A stretch of DNA of 39,172 nucleotides. It comes from an uncultured Ulvibacter sp. (lineage in GTDB: Bacteria > Bacteroidota > Bacteroidia > Flavobacteriales > Flavobacteriaceae). Positions 15,617 to 23,980 of this stretch are shown piece by piece. Position 1 is the first letter of the stretch; the number at the start of each line of letters is the position of its first letter. The stretch is taken from positions 1-39,172 of the forward strand of contig CALIAF010000001.1 in NCBI GenBank assembly GCA_938041335.1, written 5' to 3'. The notes under the pieces are model-generated. The model saw only the letters and a list, made by a program, of their open reading frames with translations. It had not been told where the DNA came from and searched no databases. The position numbers were made by a program, and so were the translations under genes.

Positions 15617-16972
15617 ATGAACATACACTTTATAGCCATAGGCGGAAGCGCCATGCATAATCTCGCACTCGCCTTACATAATAAAGGAGAAACGGTCACG
15701 GGTAGTGATGATGAGATATTTAATCCCAGCAAGGCAAGATTGGACGCTAAGGGACTCCTGCCAATAGCATTTGGTTGGTTTCCGGAGAAAATTTCCGAAG
15801 ATATTGATGCGGTTATTCTTGGAATGCACGCAAAAATTGACAACCCAGAATTATTGAAGGCAAAAGAACTAGGGATTACTATCTACAGCTATCCTGAGTT
15901 TTTATATGAGCAGTCTAAAAACAAAACACGGGTAGTAATAGGCGGTTCTCACGGTAAAACGACGATTACTTCTATGATTTTACACGTGATGCATTATCAC
16001 GATCGCGAAGTAGATTATATGGTGGGTGCTCAGCTGGAAGGCTTTGATACTATGGTAAGGCTAACAGATGATGCAGATTTTATGGTGCTTGAGGGGGATG
16101 AGTATTTATCGTCTCCTATAGATCGCCGTCCTAAGTTTCATTTATATAAACCAAACATCGCTTTGCTCAGTGGGATAGCTTGGGATCATATAAATGTGTT
16201 CCCTACTTTTGAGAACTATATAGAGCAGTTTTCTATTTTTCTTTCTGAAATTACAACAGGTGGAGCTATCATCTACAATGAAGAAGACCCTGAGGTGAAA
16301 AAAGTAGTGGAAGCTTCTCTCAACCAAATTAAAAAATACCCGTATCAGACCCCGCAATATGCAGTTGAGCAGGGAGAAACGTTATTGCATACTCCAGACG
16401 GAGAGATGCCCATAGAGGTATTTGGGAAACACAATCTAAACAACTTAGAAGGAGCAAGATGGATTTGCCAATTGATGGGTATAGATGCAGATGATTTCTA
16501 TGAAGCAATTAGCACATTTAAAGGCGCTAGCAAGCGATTAGAGAAAATAGCAGAAACAGATAGTTGTGTTGCTTATAAAGACTTTGCGCATTCGCCAAGT
16601 AAGGTAAGTGCGACAACTCAGGCGGTTAAAAATCAATTTCCTGAACGCAAATTAGTAGCTTGTTTAGAGCTGCATACTTACAGTAGTCTCAATCCAGAGT
16701 TTATAAGTCAATATAAAGGTGCACTTGATGCTGCAGATAGCGCGGTTGTTTTTTACTCGCCACACGCGGTGATGATAAAAGGATTGCAGGACATTAAACA
16801 AGAGCAAATAGAAGCCGCTTTTGACCGAAAAGACTTAACTGTGTTTACCAATCCTACTGATTTTAAAAGCTTTTTATACGCGCAAGATTTTAAAAATACA
16901 TCTTTATTATTAATGAGTAGTGGTAATTATGGTGGGCTAGACTTTGATACCGTTAAAGAATTTATTGAATAG
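15617..16972 (+). CDS. mpl: UDP-N-acetylmuramate:L-alanyl-gamma-D-glutamyl-meso-diaminopimelate ligase (Mpl)
   Basis: Mpl re-attaches the murein tripeptide recovered from cell-wall turnover to UDP-MurNAc, so that it re-enters peptidoglycan synthesis. The 451-residue cytoplasmic Mur ligase has the UDP-binding N-terminal domain (MNIHFIAIGGSAMHNLAL), the ATP P-loop (VVIGGSHGKTTITSM, about 108-122), the central-domain motif LEGDEY and the C-terminal substrate domain (YKDFAHSPSKV). GGSAMHNLA, rather than the MurC GG-I-G-M-S motif, together with the length and the FEHSP/FAHSP-type motif, favour Mpl over MurC. It is monocistronic, with a strong bidirectional terminator 45 bases downstream. Confidence 0.93.
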   Translation: MNIHFIAIGGSAMHNLALALHNKGETVTGSDDEIFNPSKARLDAKGLLPIAFGWFPEKISEDIDAVILGMHAKIDNPELLKAKELGITIYSYPEFLYEQSKNKTRVVIGGSHGKTTITSMILHVMHYHDREVDYMVGAQLEGFDTMVRLTDDADFMVLEGDEYLSSPIDRRPKFHLYKPNIALLSGIAWDHINVFPTFENYIEQFSIFLSEITTGGAIIYNEEDPEVKKVVEASLNQIKKYPYQTPQYAVEQGETLLHTPDGEMPIEVFGKHNLNNLEGARWICQLMGIDADDFYEAISTFKGASKRLEKIAETDSCVAYKDFAHSPSKVSATTQAVKNQFPERKLVACLELHTYSSLNPEFISQYKGALDAADSAVVFYSPHAVMIKGLQDIKQEQIEAAFDRKDLTVFTNPTDFKSFLYAQDFKNTSLLLMSSGNYGGLDFDTVKEFIE

Positions 16973-17016
16973 AAATATTAGACTTGATTAATAAGCTATG
17001 GCTTAAATTATATATA

Positions 17017-17049
17017 AAAAAAAGGAGCTCCATTGGAGCTCCTTTTTTT
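17017..17049. terminator. Bidirectional intrinsic terminator between mpl and the Omp28-like gene
   Basis: A 15-bp perfect stem: seven A then GGAGCTCC, loop ATT, then GGAGCTCC and seven T (17017-17031 with 17035-17049). The A/T arms make it work for both convergent genes. Confidence 0.93.
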
Positions 17050-17073
17050 ATTCTAACTATTAATTTATGTGTC

Positions 17074-18780
17074 TTATTCAATAATAAGCTTCTCTGTAGA
17101 AGTGAAACCATCTTTTGTGATTGTCACGAAGTACGTTCCCGTAGTCATTCTGGTTGTATTTACATTTTCTGAAGCAGCGATTTTCTTAATGCTTCTTATT
17201 TTTCTACCTCTCATTGTGTAGATATCTACATCTGCATTTTCTGCATTATCGATAGTAAAGAAACCTCTTGCTGGGTTAGGGTAGATAGATAGACCTGCAA
17301 AAGTTATATCTGCGCTACCAAGAACACCATCAGCGCCAAATTGTCTAGTAAATCCACCACCGTATTCTCCTATAAACGAAATGTGTTCAACACCATTAAT
17401 ATCAATTAATGAAACACCACCTCCACCTAAGATACCATCACCAAAAGAATCAATGATTTCCATAGAGTAGCAATCTATGTCTTCTAGAGTAATGTCATAT
17501 ACCACTGTAGAGTTATTGTTACCTGCATTTAATGAAGCACTTTCTACAATACTACCAGATGAGTCTCTTAGTCTCCAAGAGATTTCATTTGCATATTGAT
17601 CTGTTTCTATAGTTAAAGTAACATTACCTGCACCTTCTGTTGCTGCGTCAAAAGTAGTAGACAATTCATTATTTGCATTATTCTCATCATCTGCAATACT
17701 TACATCAATTGTATTTGTTGCTTGCTGTGTATATGCGATAGCAGGTAATTGAATATCTGTACTCTGTAAAGAAGTTAAGTTTCCTGTATATGTAAAAGTA
17801 GAAACGGCACCACCATTAATACTGTAATCAATAGCTAAAGATGTAATAGCGTTTTGTCCTAAATTTTGGATATTAATCATTGGTCCAATCTCAGAAAGAC
17901 ATTGTGCATCTAGTTCTGCAATTGTACGTAAGTTAGCATCATTTAGAGCAGTAATACCTGAGTAAGTAGGTAACGTTCCACTACCACTAACAATATATTG
18001 AGTTCCTTCAGCTACAGAAACTACAACTTCAAGATCTGCAAGTTCAACGGCAATACCATTAAGATCAGCAGGAATAGTATACGATACAGTTCTGTCATCA
18101 AAAGATCCCATTGTCGTACTTGTAATATCTGCTCCCCATTGTCCTAGAGGCATATCAATCAGTCTATGTTGGTGTACATATTCATCTCCTGCATTACCAC
18201 CTGTTTGAGGTCCAGTAGTGTTGTTCTGTAGGATATAAACATTAAGTTTATTTGTTGCTTCTGGACTATCTGCTGTATAATATGTCTCAACGTGAATAGT
18301 CATCACATTAGTAGATACATCTAAATCTGCTTCAACACCCACATTTAAATAAGATGCTTGTCCCATTGCTATATTCCCTGTGTTCACCCAAGTTCCTCTA
18401 CCTTGACCTGTAGCTCCTGCAGGAGATCCGTTCTGTTCTGAGCCTGGAAAATTTTCTCTATTAATTGTTCCGGCTGGATATCCAGCAAGTTGACTTTGAT
18501 CATCAATTGCTGCGCCAAAAGGAGTTCTAAAGTCTGGTTGTCCAGCACCTGGATTAGCAAATCCACCTGAATGGATATTAACTAGAAAGACATCATCTGG
18601 AAAGTCATTCTTAAATGCTTGTGCAATTGCATGTCCATCAGGACAAAAAACGCAATTAATACCCGTAAATTCTTCAAGTACAACGTTTCTGTTTTCTGCG
18701 GTAGTTCCTACTATGGTTTGTGCATACATTCCCATAGTTAAAAGCATTAGTATGGAGCTAAATAGTATTTTTTTTGACAT
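17074..18780 (-). CDS. T9SS-exported Omp28-like protein with thioredoxin-fold CxxC
   Basis: A 568-residue secreted protein. After a signal peptide (MSKKILFSSILMLLTMGMYA-Q) comes an Omp28-type thioredoxin-like domain: LEEFTGINCVFCPDGHAIA, with the redox-like pair Cys43-x-x-Cys46 (about 33-250). A beta-sandwich middle follows (about 280-480, including a GDGILGGGG segment). The end is a T9SS type A sorting domain (about 495-568): LSIYPNPARGFFTIDN, then TGTYFVTITKDGFTSTEKLI. The protein should therefore be exported across the outer membrane and attached or released. The CxxC suggests disulfide chemistry outside the cell, but catalysis is not shown. It faces the small cargo gene at 18988 divergently and ends at the shared terminator with mpl. 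Confidence 0.92.
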   Translation of the reverse strand: MSKKILFSSILMLLTMGMYAQTIVGTTAENRNVVLEEFTGINCVFCPDGHAIAQAFKNDFPDDVFLVNIHSGGFANPGAGQPDFRTPFGAAIDDQSQLAGYPAGTINRENFPGSEQNGSPAGATGQGRGTWVNTGNIAMGQASYLNVGVEADLDVSTNVMTIHVETYYTADSPEATNKLNVYILQNNTTGPQTGGNAGDEYVHQHRLIDMPLGQWGADITSTTMGSFDDRTVSYTIPADLNGIAVELADLEVVVSVAEGTQYIVSGSGTLPTYSGITALNDANLRTIAELDAQCLSEIGPMINIQNLGQNAITSLAIDYSINGGAVSTFTYTGNLTSLQSTDIQLPAIAYTQQATNTIDVSIADDENNANNELSTTFDAATEGAGNVTLTIETDQYANEISWRLRDSSGSIVESASLNAGNNNSTVVYDITLEDIDCYSMEIIDSFGDGILGGGGVSLIDINGVEHISFIGEYGGGFTRQFGADGVLGSADITFAGLSIYPNPARGFFTIDNAENADVDIYTMRGRKIRSIKKIAASENVNTTRMTTGTYFVTITKDGFTSTEKLIIE

Positions 18781-18949
18781 TTTGATAAGTTTAGTATGAA
18801 TAGTTTAGCGAATATATAAAATATATGAACAAAAAAAAAGTCAAAAACTGTTAATTTAAATCGTCTAATACCCTACAAAATCAATAGATTAACAGATTTA
18901 GAATAAATAAAAAGATGCCATATTTTTTTATTTATAGGGTGTCAACAAC

Positions 18950-18957
18950 TATATTTG
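18950..18957 (+). promoter_or_regulatory. -7 promoter element of the small T9SS cargo gene
   Basis: TATATTTG matches TAnnTTTG, 30 bases before the ATG at 18988. A TTG start codon that would extend the protein upstream (18955) overlaps this element, which decides for the 18988 start. TATAGGGTGTC lies about where the -33 is expected but lacks a TTG. Confidence 0.6.
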
Positions 18958-18987
18958 TTATCTATAAATTTTAAAAAAAAATGTGTT

Positions 18988-19710
18988 ATGAAAATTAAAT
19001 ATTTACTTTTTTCCGTATTAATTGCGGCATTTTCTGCTAATGCTCAAGCTCAATACTCTATTGTGGATGGTGATGGGAGCCCAATAAATGATGGTGATAT
19101 TATTGCTACAAATTCTAATTTAGAAGATGATGCGGTAAAGTTCTTTGTAACTAATGATAGTGGCGCAACAATTCGTTCGACCATAGAATATGTATCTTCT
19201 GATGTAGGTGGAAATTTTCAAGTATGTTATGGTGGTCAGTGTTATGACCCTGTAGAAACTGGGAATTCTTATCCTCCAACGAATATACCGCAAGTAATAG
19301 AGCCAGGGGCTACAACAGGACAGGGAAACAAGATGTTTTATAATGAGACCGTAAACCCGCAATTGTCAAATCACGTTTTTAGGTTTTATCTTGTTGATGA
19401 AGCGGGAGCTGATATAGGCGGTGATTTAACTATTACTTATCGTTATGATCCAGATCTTGGCCTTGATGCTGTGCAGTCTCAATTAGGGATTACACTAGAA
19501 TCTACGGTTATTGAAAACACCATTTCTTTATCTTCCCAAGAAGATGCAACTATGGAGGTTTTTGATATTAACGGTCGTTTAATGCAAACAAACGCGATCG
19601 CTGTTGGATCTCAAAATATTGATATTTCTGCATTATCTTCACAATTATACATTGTTAGTTTTGAAGGAGTAAATGGTAGAACACAATCTATTAAAGTGCT
19701 TAAGAAGTAA
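18988..19710 (+). CDS. Small secreted protein with T9SS type A sorting domain
   Basis: A 240-residue protein. The signal peptide MKIKYLLFSVLIAAFSANAQ is followed by a beta-rich domain of about 130 residues (YSIVDGDGSPINDGDIIATN onward) containing a close Cys pair in the segment CYGGQCYDP. The C-terminal part (about 165-240: SLSSQEDATMEVFDINGRLM, then SSQLYIVSFEGVNGRTQSIK and VLKK) is a T9SS type A sorting domain. The mature domain resembles short extracellular beta-sandwich modules, but I cannot name it. It is divergent from the Omp28-like T9SS cargo and ends at a good terminator. The two cargo genes probably act in the same cell-surface process, by proximity only. Confidence 0.85.
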   Translation: MKIKYLLFSVLIAAFSANAQAQYSIVDGDGSPINDGDIIATNSNLEDDAVKFFVTNDSGATIRSTIEYVSSDVGGNFQVCYGGQCYDPVETGNSYPPTNIPQVIEPGATTGQGNKMFYNETVNPQLSNHVFRFYLVDEAGADIGGDLTITYRYDPDLGLDAVQSQLGITLESTVIENTISLSSQEDATMEVFDINGRLMQTNAIAVGSQNIDISALSSQLYIVSFEGVNGRTQSIKVLKK

Positions 19711-19733
19711 TATTTCTTCTTAATACAATATAC

Positions 19734-19763
19734 AGGCTGTCTCATTGGGGCAGCCTTTTTTTT
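19734..19763 (+). terminator. Intrinsic terminator of the small T9SS cargo gene
   Basis: Stem AGGCTG / CAGCCT (19734-19739 with 19751-19756), with an 11-base loop and a run of eight T starting at 19756. Confidence 0.85.
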
Positions 19764-19798
19764 GCGGTAAGATTTTTATACTAAATAGATTTGCCAGT

Positions 19799-20036
19799 CT
19801 AAGAGGGAGCAAAAACATCTCTAACTAACAGTAAACGCCCAGCACTTGAAAATGGAATGTAATACGTTTTAGCAATTGTCTTGTCTTTCTTTTTCAATGG
19901 CACTTCGGAAATGTTAACTAGCGACACCCATTCATTTATTTTGAAGTATGTGGCTCTGCCTTTTAGCCCGTGAAAAAGGTGTTCATAGTTTTAGTAAAGT
20001 AGCGTTCCCAGCTATTTCCGAAGAGAATATAAGGTA
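19799..20036 (-). pseudogene. Frameshifted relic of an unidentified gene
   Basis: The region 19711-20087 has no intact gene. On the minus strand a 62-codon frame ending at TAG 19801-19799 reads YEHLFHGLKGRATYFKINEW, then VSLVNISEVPLKKKDKTIAK, then TYYIPFSSAGRLLLVRDVFA, PS. It has convincing protein character but no start codon. Immediately upstream another frame reads FGNSWERYFTKT. Adding one A in the A4 run (T4 at 19989-19992 on the plus strand) would join the two into one reading of about 80 residues, so a single-base deletion is the simplest explanation. The upstream part merges into the terminator of the DUF6029 gene. I do not recognise the family; the function is unknown. Confidence 0.6.
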
Positions 20037-20037
20037 T

Positions 20038-20066
20038 AAAAAATGCGACCTCAAAGAGATCGCATT
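20038..20066 (-). terminator. Intrinsic terminator of the DUF6029 operon
   Basis: Minus-strand stem AATGCGATCTC / GAGGTCGCATT with a TTT loop, followed by T residues; one G-U pair. It lies 22 bases after the DUF6029 stop codon. Confidence 0.85.
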
Positions 20067-20087
20067 AATATTAATTTATTTCTTGAT

Positions 20088-21752
20088 TTAGAACGATACG
20101 TTAATAGATCCCGTTAATCCATTACTTTCAGGAACTTCACGACAAACACCACCTACACAAATAAGACCTCCACGTTGTCTACCATAGTTAAGTGATAATC
20201 GGGTTCTTCCTTTTGAGTAAGATCCACCTACACTGTAATAGTGTACTTTACCTACCACTTCATCATCATTACCGTAGTTGTAAGAATCTAATACATAAAC
20301 GTTCACTCTAGAGTTAAAGTTATATTCTAGAACTCCCGCTACCCAATTTTTTCTATCATCTTTGCTCCATAAATGTTGCGCAACAAAACGGAATGATCTT
20401 GAATTTTTAAGCCTAAAGGTTCCTTCAAAGACTCCAATTTTAGCATCGATCTCACCCTTACCTAGCGGTCCTGGTTGCGCTACACCTTCATCAACAAGAA
20501 CGTGCTGGTAGGTGAATACAGAGTTAAATCCTTTGGACCATTTTTTCTTCACTTCAAAATTTATATCTCTAAAAAGCCTGGCTCCAGTGCCAATAAATTT
20601 TGCCTCGTAAAACTGATTTGGAACATTGAAACTCGCATCTAATCCACCCCAATAACTGAAGTTACCTGCGATTTTCATTCCATATTTACCACCTATTTTT
20701 GTGCCTTTTTTTACAGAATAATACACATCTGTTTGCATCCCAACTTCTCCAGCTTTCTTGTCTACATTATCAATATTAAGTCCTGGTTGTGCATTATATA
20801 CATATATGTTAGTCAATAAGTAATCTTGCTGTTTTGTTAAAGCAGGGACAAAGTTTAAAATTTGCTCATTAAATACATTTCCTTGCGCTTCTCGGTCAGA
20901 ATAAAAAGTAAAATTTTCTAATCTTCTAAACGTTGATGAAATACCTAGTCCTTTTTTTGCATACCCAAGGTTTACCTGCATTGCTGTAGCGTCATATAGT
21001 TTTTGAGAAACAGGAAGGCCTTCAATAAATAAAGCATCTTTGCTTCTACTTACTAATTCTACACCACCATAAACATTGTCTTTTACAAAATCTAAACGAC
21101 CACTAACTGCATTTACATTACCTGGCAGGTACTCTTCAGTTCCGCTATCTTGATACCTATTTACATAACTAGCTCCAAACCTTAAGTCAATCGCTTCAAT
21201 GTCTAGTGCTGTGCTTAGGTCTACATTGGCATCTAGTCCTTGCATTACACCACTAGAAATGGCAAAACCGTTACGTTGTTGACCATAGAGCGCCGTAAAA
21301 TCTAAATAATCTGTAAATGCATATTTAATACGAACACCTCTTATGGCATTATTTACTCCTAATTGTCTGTCCTCCCAGGTACGAAGTATTAGTCCGCTTC
21401 CAAATTGCTCATAAAAGTAACCTCCTGTAATGTCTAAACCTTCATCTTTATAATTAAGGTAATAATGTGCGATACCATTGTTCCCATCATAGACCGGTGA
21501 ATATCCTAATAGCGCTCCTGGTAAATAAGATTCATACTGCAAGCCAGCAGTAAATTTTCCGTAGTTGTAATTAAGCTGAAAATAATTATTAGCTCTGAAT
21601 TTATTTTCACCTGGGCTAAAGTTGATGCCTTCATCTTCTTGAAGCCATTGATAATTAGACTCAAACCCACCAAAAAAATAGCCTTGATCTTGTTCTTGTG
21701 CAAAAAAGAGTCCGCTATACAAGATAGCGAACCCATAAATAAGTTTCTTCAT
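20088..21752 (-). CDS. DUF6029 family outer-membrane protein (predicted beta-barrel)
   Basis: A 554-residue protein with a signal peptide (MKKLIYGFAILYSGLFFA-Q) followed by about 530 residues of alternating aromatic/charged strands (for example FRANNYFQLNYNYGKFTAGL, YLNYKDEGLDITGGYFYEQF, RFVAQHLWSKDDRKNWVAGV). It ends in a strand with terminal Phe (GLTGSINVSF), as expected for a barrel assembled by BAM. I recognise the DUF6029 pattern (ENQYQW-like start, SGLILRTWEDRQLGVNNAIRG). Function is unknown. A Met six codons upstream (21770) would add residues before the signal peptide, so 21752 is preferred. It follows the TlpA gene closely and is probably in the same operon, which couples an outer-membrane barrel with a periplasmic thioredoxin. 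Confidence 0.85.
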   Translation of the reverse strand: MKKLIYGFAILYSGLFFAQEQDQGYFFGGFESNYQWLQEDEGINFSPGENKFRANNYFQLNYNYGKFTAGLQYESYLPGALLGYSPVYDGNNGIAHYYLNYKDEGLDITGGYFYEQFGSGLILRTWEDRQLGVNNAIRGVRIKYAFTDYLDFTALYGQQRNGFAISSGVMQGLDANVDLSTALDIEAIDLRFGASYVNRYQDSGTEEYLPGNVNAVSGRLDFVKDNVYGGVELVSRSKDALFIEGLPVSQKLYDATAMQVNLGYAKKGLGISSTFRRLENFTFYSDREAQGNVFNEQILNFVPALTKQQDYLLTNIYVYNAQPGLNIDNVDKKAGEVGMQTDVYYSVKKGTKIGGKYGMKIAGNFSYWGGLDASFNVPNQFYEAKFIGTGARLFRDINFEVKKKWSKGFNSVFTYQHVLVDEGVAQPGPLGKGEIDAKIGVFEGTFRLKNSRSFRFVAQHLWSKDDRKNWVAGVLEYNFNSRVNVYVLDSYNYGNDDEVVGKVHYYSVGGSYSKGRTRLSLNYGRQRGGLICVGGVCREVPESNGLTGSINVSF

Positions 21753-21782
21753 AATTGATTGGTTGGTCATTCTAAAGAGCGT

Positions 21783-22268
21783 TTACTTAGCTGAATATTC
21801 TTTTACTTTTTCGTATAATTCCATTTCAGCGCCTGGACTATATCCAGAATGTCGATAAACAATTTTATTGTCTTTAATTAAAATAGTAAGCGGCACAGTC
21901 GCTGCGCCCAATGCTCTTTTTAAATCATTGTTGGTGTCAAGTAGAATGTCATAATCCCATCCTTTTCCGTTAATAAGAGGCTTTACTCTTTTTACGGTTC
22001 TACTATCATCTACAGATACTGCAATTAACTCTACTCCAGTTTCATCTTGCCATTCGTCATATAGATCACTTATAGCATCAAGTTCTTTAATACACGGCAC
22101 ACACCAAGTTGCCCATAAAGAAACAATTACCACGTTGTCTTTTGCCGTCACTTCTGTAATTGTTGTGTCTGAACCATCCATTGTTTGGATTGTAACGTTA
22201 GGGAGTTCTTCTTGTGCAAAAGCGTTACATGTTAGTAAAATAGCGAATAAGAATGCAATTTTTTTCAT
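21783..22268 (-). CDS. Periplasmic TlpA-like thioredoxin
   Basis: A 161-residue exported thioredoxin-fold protein. The signal peptide is MKKIAFLFAILLTCNAFA-Q. The active site LWATWCVPCIKEL has Cys56-Val-Pro-Cys59, the type used for disulfide reduction by TlpA/ResA proteins. The cis-Pro segment AATVPLTILIKD is present, so the fold is complete. It probably keeps thiols of envelope partner proteins reduced; candidates are the CxxC-bearing Omp28-like proteins on either side. The upstream ATG (22292) would add eight residues before the signal peptide; 22268 gives the natural N-terminus. It is the first gene of the operon with DUF6029 and is divergent from the second Omp28-like gene. Confidence 0.92.
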   Translation of the reverse strand: MKKIAFLFAILLTCNAFAQEELPNVTIQTMDGSDTTITEVTAKDNVVIVSLWATWCVPCIKELDAISDLYDEWQDETGVELIAVSVDDSRTVKRVKPLINGKGWDYDILLDTNNDLKRALGAATVPLTILIKDNKIVYRHSGYSPGAEMELYEKVKEYSAK

Positions 22269-22419
22269 AATTTTAGGTTTATTATTAAGCAATAATAGTT
22301 AATTTAATTTTAAATTTATAGTCTAAATTGTTTAGTTTCATTTTCCATTACCCTATGGATAAAGTGTAGTTAAAAACTGTTATTATTGTATATTCAAATA
22401 AAATGCCAAAAATTAGAAA

Positions 22420-23703
22420 ATGAAAAATTTATTTAAAATAGCTGCGATACTTGCCTTATTTGTTGCCATTGCGTGCAGTAAATCTGAAGTAAATGAGCCA
22501 CTTATAGGGAGTATAGAGCAACTCATATTAACGAGTTCTTCTGATGATGAGGTCTTGGCTTCTACTGAAGAGATAACCTTTACTATTACCGGAGATGACG
22601 GTGTAAATTATTCTTCACTCGCAACGTTATTTGTAAATCAAGAAGAAGTATCTGGTACTACTTTTACTTTTTCTGAAGAAGGAACATATGAAGTAAGCGC
22701 GAGTTATTTAGGGACAACAAGTAATACACTTACGTATAATGTTGTTGATAGTGCTTCTATAACGATTATTGTTAATGGAACAAAATTTTTGCGTGATCAA
22801 ACGGTTGCCTTTACCTTAGTTAATGGAGCCGGAGAAGATATTACTGATGAAGCAGTCTTTTATATTGATGATACAGCCATAGCTGGAAGTCAATTTTCTT
22901 CTAATACCGTAGGAGATTTTACGGTATATGCAGAATACACTTCAGCAGGAGAAACATTTACTACAGAAGAGAAATCTTTTGCGGTGTTTATTCCTAGGCG
23001 TAAAGTAGTAGTAGAAGATTACACGGGTTCTTGGTGCGGCTTCTGCCCTAGAGTTGCTGCTGCCATATTAGCGGTACAAGAGGTGACAGAATATACTACT
23101 GTTGTGGCTATCCATAAAACATCTGCCGGTAGTCCAGACCCAATGCATTTTGACGATTTTGAAACATTAGAAGATGAATACGATGTAGGTGGATTGCCTC
23201 AAGCTAGAATAGATAGAAGTGTGGTATGGAGTAATCCACATCCAATAACGGATGTAACCGCAACGGCAGGAACAGACACAGATTCTGCAATTTCTATCAG
23301 TTCTGCCATAAACGGAAGCGAACTTACGGTAACAGCAAATGTAATTTATGAAAACGGCTCATCTAATGGAGATAAAATAGTAATCTATCTTTTAGAAGAT
23401 GGAATCCTTTATGATCAAACCAATTATTACAATGATGATTCGTCTAGTATTTATTTTGGTTTAGGAGACCCAATACCAGATTTTGAGCACAATGAAGTAT
23501 TAAGAGATGCAATGACGGCTACTTTAGGTGATGCGATACCGGTTACAGGAGCATTAGAAACGTATACCAAAAATGTGAGTATCACACTGCCAGCGGAGTA
23601 TGTAAAGGAGAACTTAACTATTGCTGTGATGTTAGTGGATAGTAATAATACGGCTTACAATTCTCAACATGGACACGTGAATGAGTTTATTGATTTTGAG
23701 TAA
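22420..23703 (+). CDS. Omp28-like lipoprotein with Ig-like repeats and CxxC thioredoxin-fold domain
   Basis: A 427-residue lipoprotein. The signal peptide MKNLFKIAAILALFVAIAC gives lipobox AIAC with Cys19. Two Ig-like repeats follow (about 30-110 and 115-190; each ends in an EGTYEVSASY or VGDFTVYAEY strand), then an Omp28-type thioredoxin domain (about 190-427) with VVVEDYTGSWCGFCPRVAAA, in which Cys206-Gly-Phe-Cys209 is the CxxC. The motif DVGGLPQARIDR is typical of the family. It lacks a T9SS sorting domain, unlike the relative at 17074, so it is probably anchored by lipid to the outer membrane. It is divergent from the TlpA gene and has its own strong terminator. Confidence 0.9.
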   Translation: MKNLFKIAAILALFVAIACSKSEVNEPLIGSIEQLILTSSSDDEVLASTEEITFTITGDDGVNYSSLATLFVNQEEVSGTTFTFSEEGTYEVSASYLGTTSNTLTYNVVDSASITIIVNGTKFLRDQTVAFTLVNGAGEDITDEAVFYIDDTAIAGSQFSSNTVGDFTVYAEYTSAGETFTTEEKSFAVFIPRRKVVVEDYTGSWCGFCPRVAAAILAVQEVTEYTTVVAIHKTSAGSPDPMHFDDFETLEDEYDVGGLPQARIDRSVVWSNPHPITDVTATAGTDTDSAISISSAINGSELTVTANVIYENGSSNGDKIVIYLLEDGILYDQTNYYNDDSSSIYFGLGDPIPDFEHNEVLRDAMTATLGDAIPVTGALETYTKNVSITLPAEYVKENLTIAVMLVDSNNTAYNSQHGHVNEFIDFE

Positions 23704-23724
23704 TCGCAAGTTTGTAACATATAG

Positions 23725-23758
23725 AAATCCCGATACGTTTGTATCGGGATTTTTTTTT
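23725..23758 (+). terminator. Intrinsic terminator of the Omp28-like lipoprotein gene
   Basis: Stem AAATCCCGATAC / GTATCGGGATTT with a GTTT loop, followed by a run of T to 23758. The CCCGATA / TATCGGG arms resemble the 18-bp palindrome at 4675-4692. Confidence 0.92.
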
Positions 23759-23922
23759 GTTCTGAAATGTGCCAGCTTTGTTAGCTGTCTTTTAATTTAT
23801 GTAATGCTAATTTTTTAGTAGCATAGCGATGTTTTGGTTATATGGATTTAGATATTTTAAATATAAAGTATACCAAATTAGAAGGGGTGTTTTTTAGTTC
23901 CCTTATCTGATGATAAATAAAT

Positions 23923-23952
23923 AAAGCGCCGATATTGATATATCGGCGCTTT
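23923..23952 (-). terminator. Intrinsic terminator of pruA
   Basis: A perfect 13-bp stem AAAGCGCCGATAT / ATATCGGCGCTTT with loop TGAT, 28 bases after the pruA stop; the T-tract on the minus strand (TTTATTTATTT) is interrupted. Confidence 0.8.
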
Positions 23953-23980
23953 ATGGAATCTTTACTGTTTTTGAAGAAGC

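Noticed and set aside
18955-18987. TTG start eleven codons upstream in the small T9SS cargo gene
   Set aside because: The TTG lies inside the -7 promoter element and the following Met starts a perfect signal peptide.
23704-23922. Possible small RNA in the gap between the Omp28-like lipoprotein and pruA
   Set aside because: Only weak hairpins (CAGCT / AGCTG near 23770; ATGCTA / TAGCAT near 23810) and no promoter could be made out beyond the two flanking terminators.
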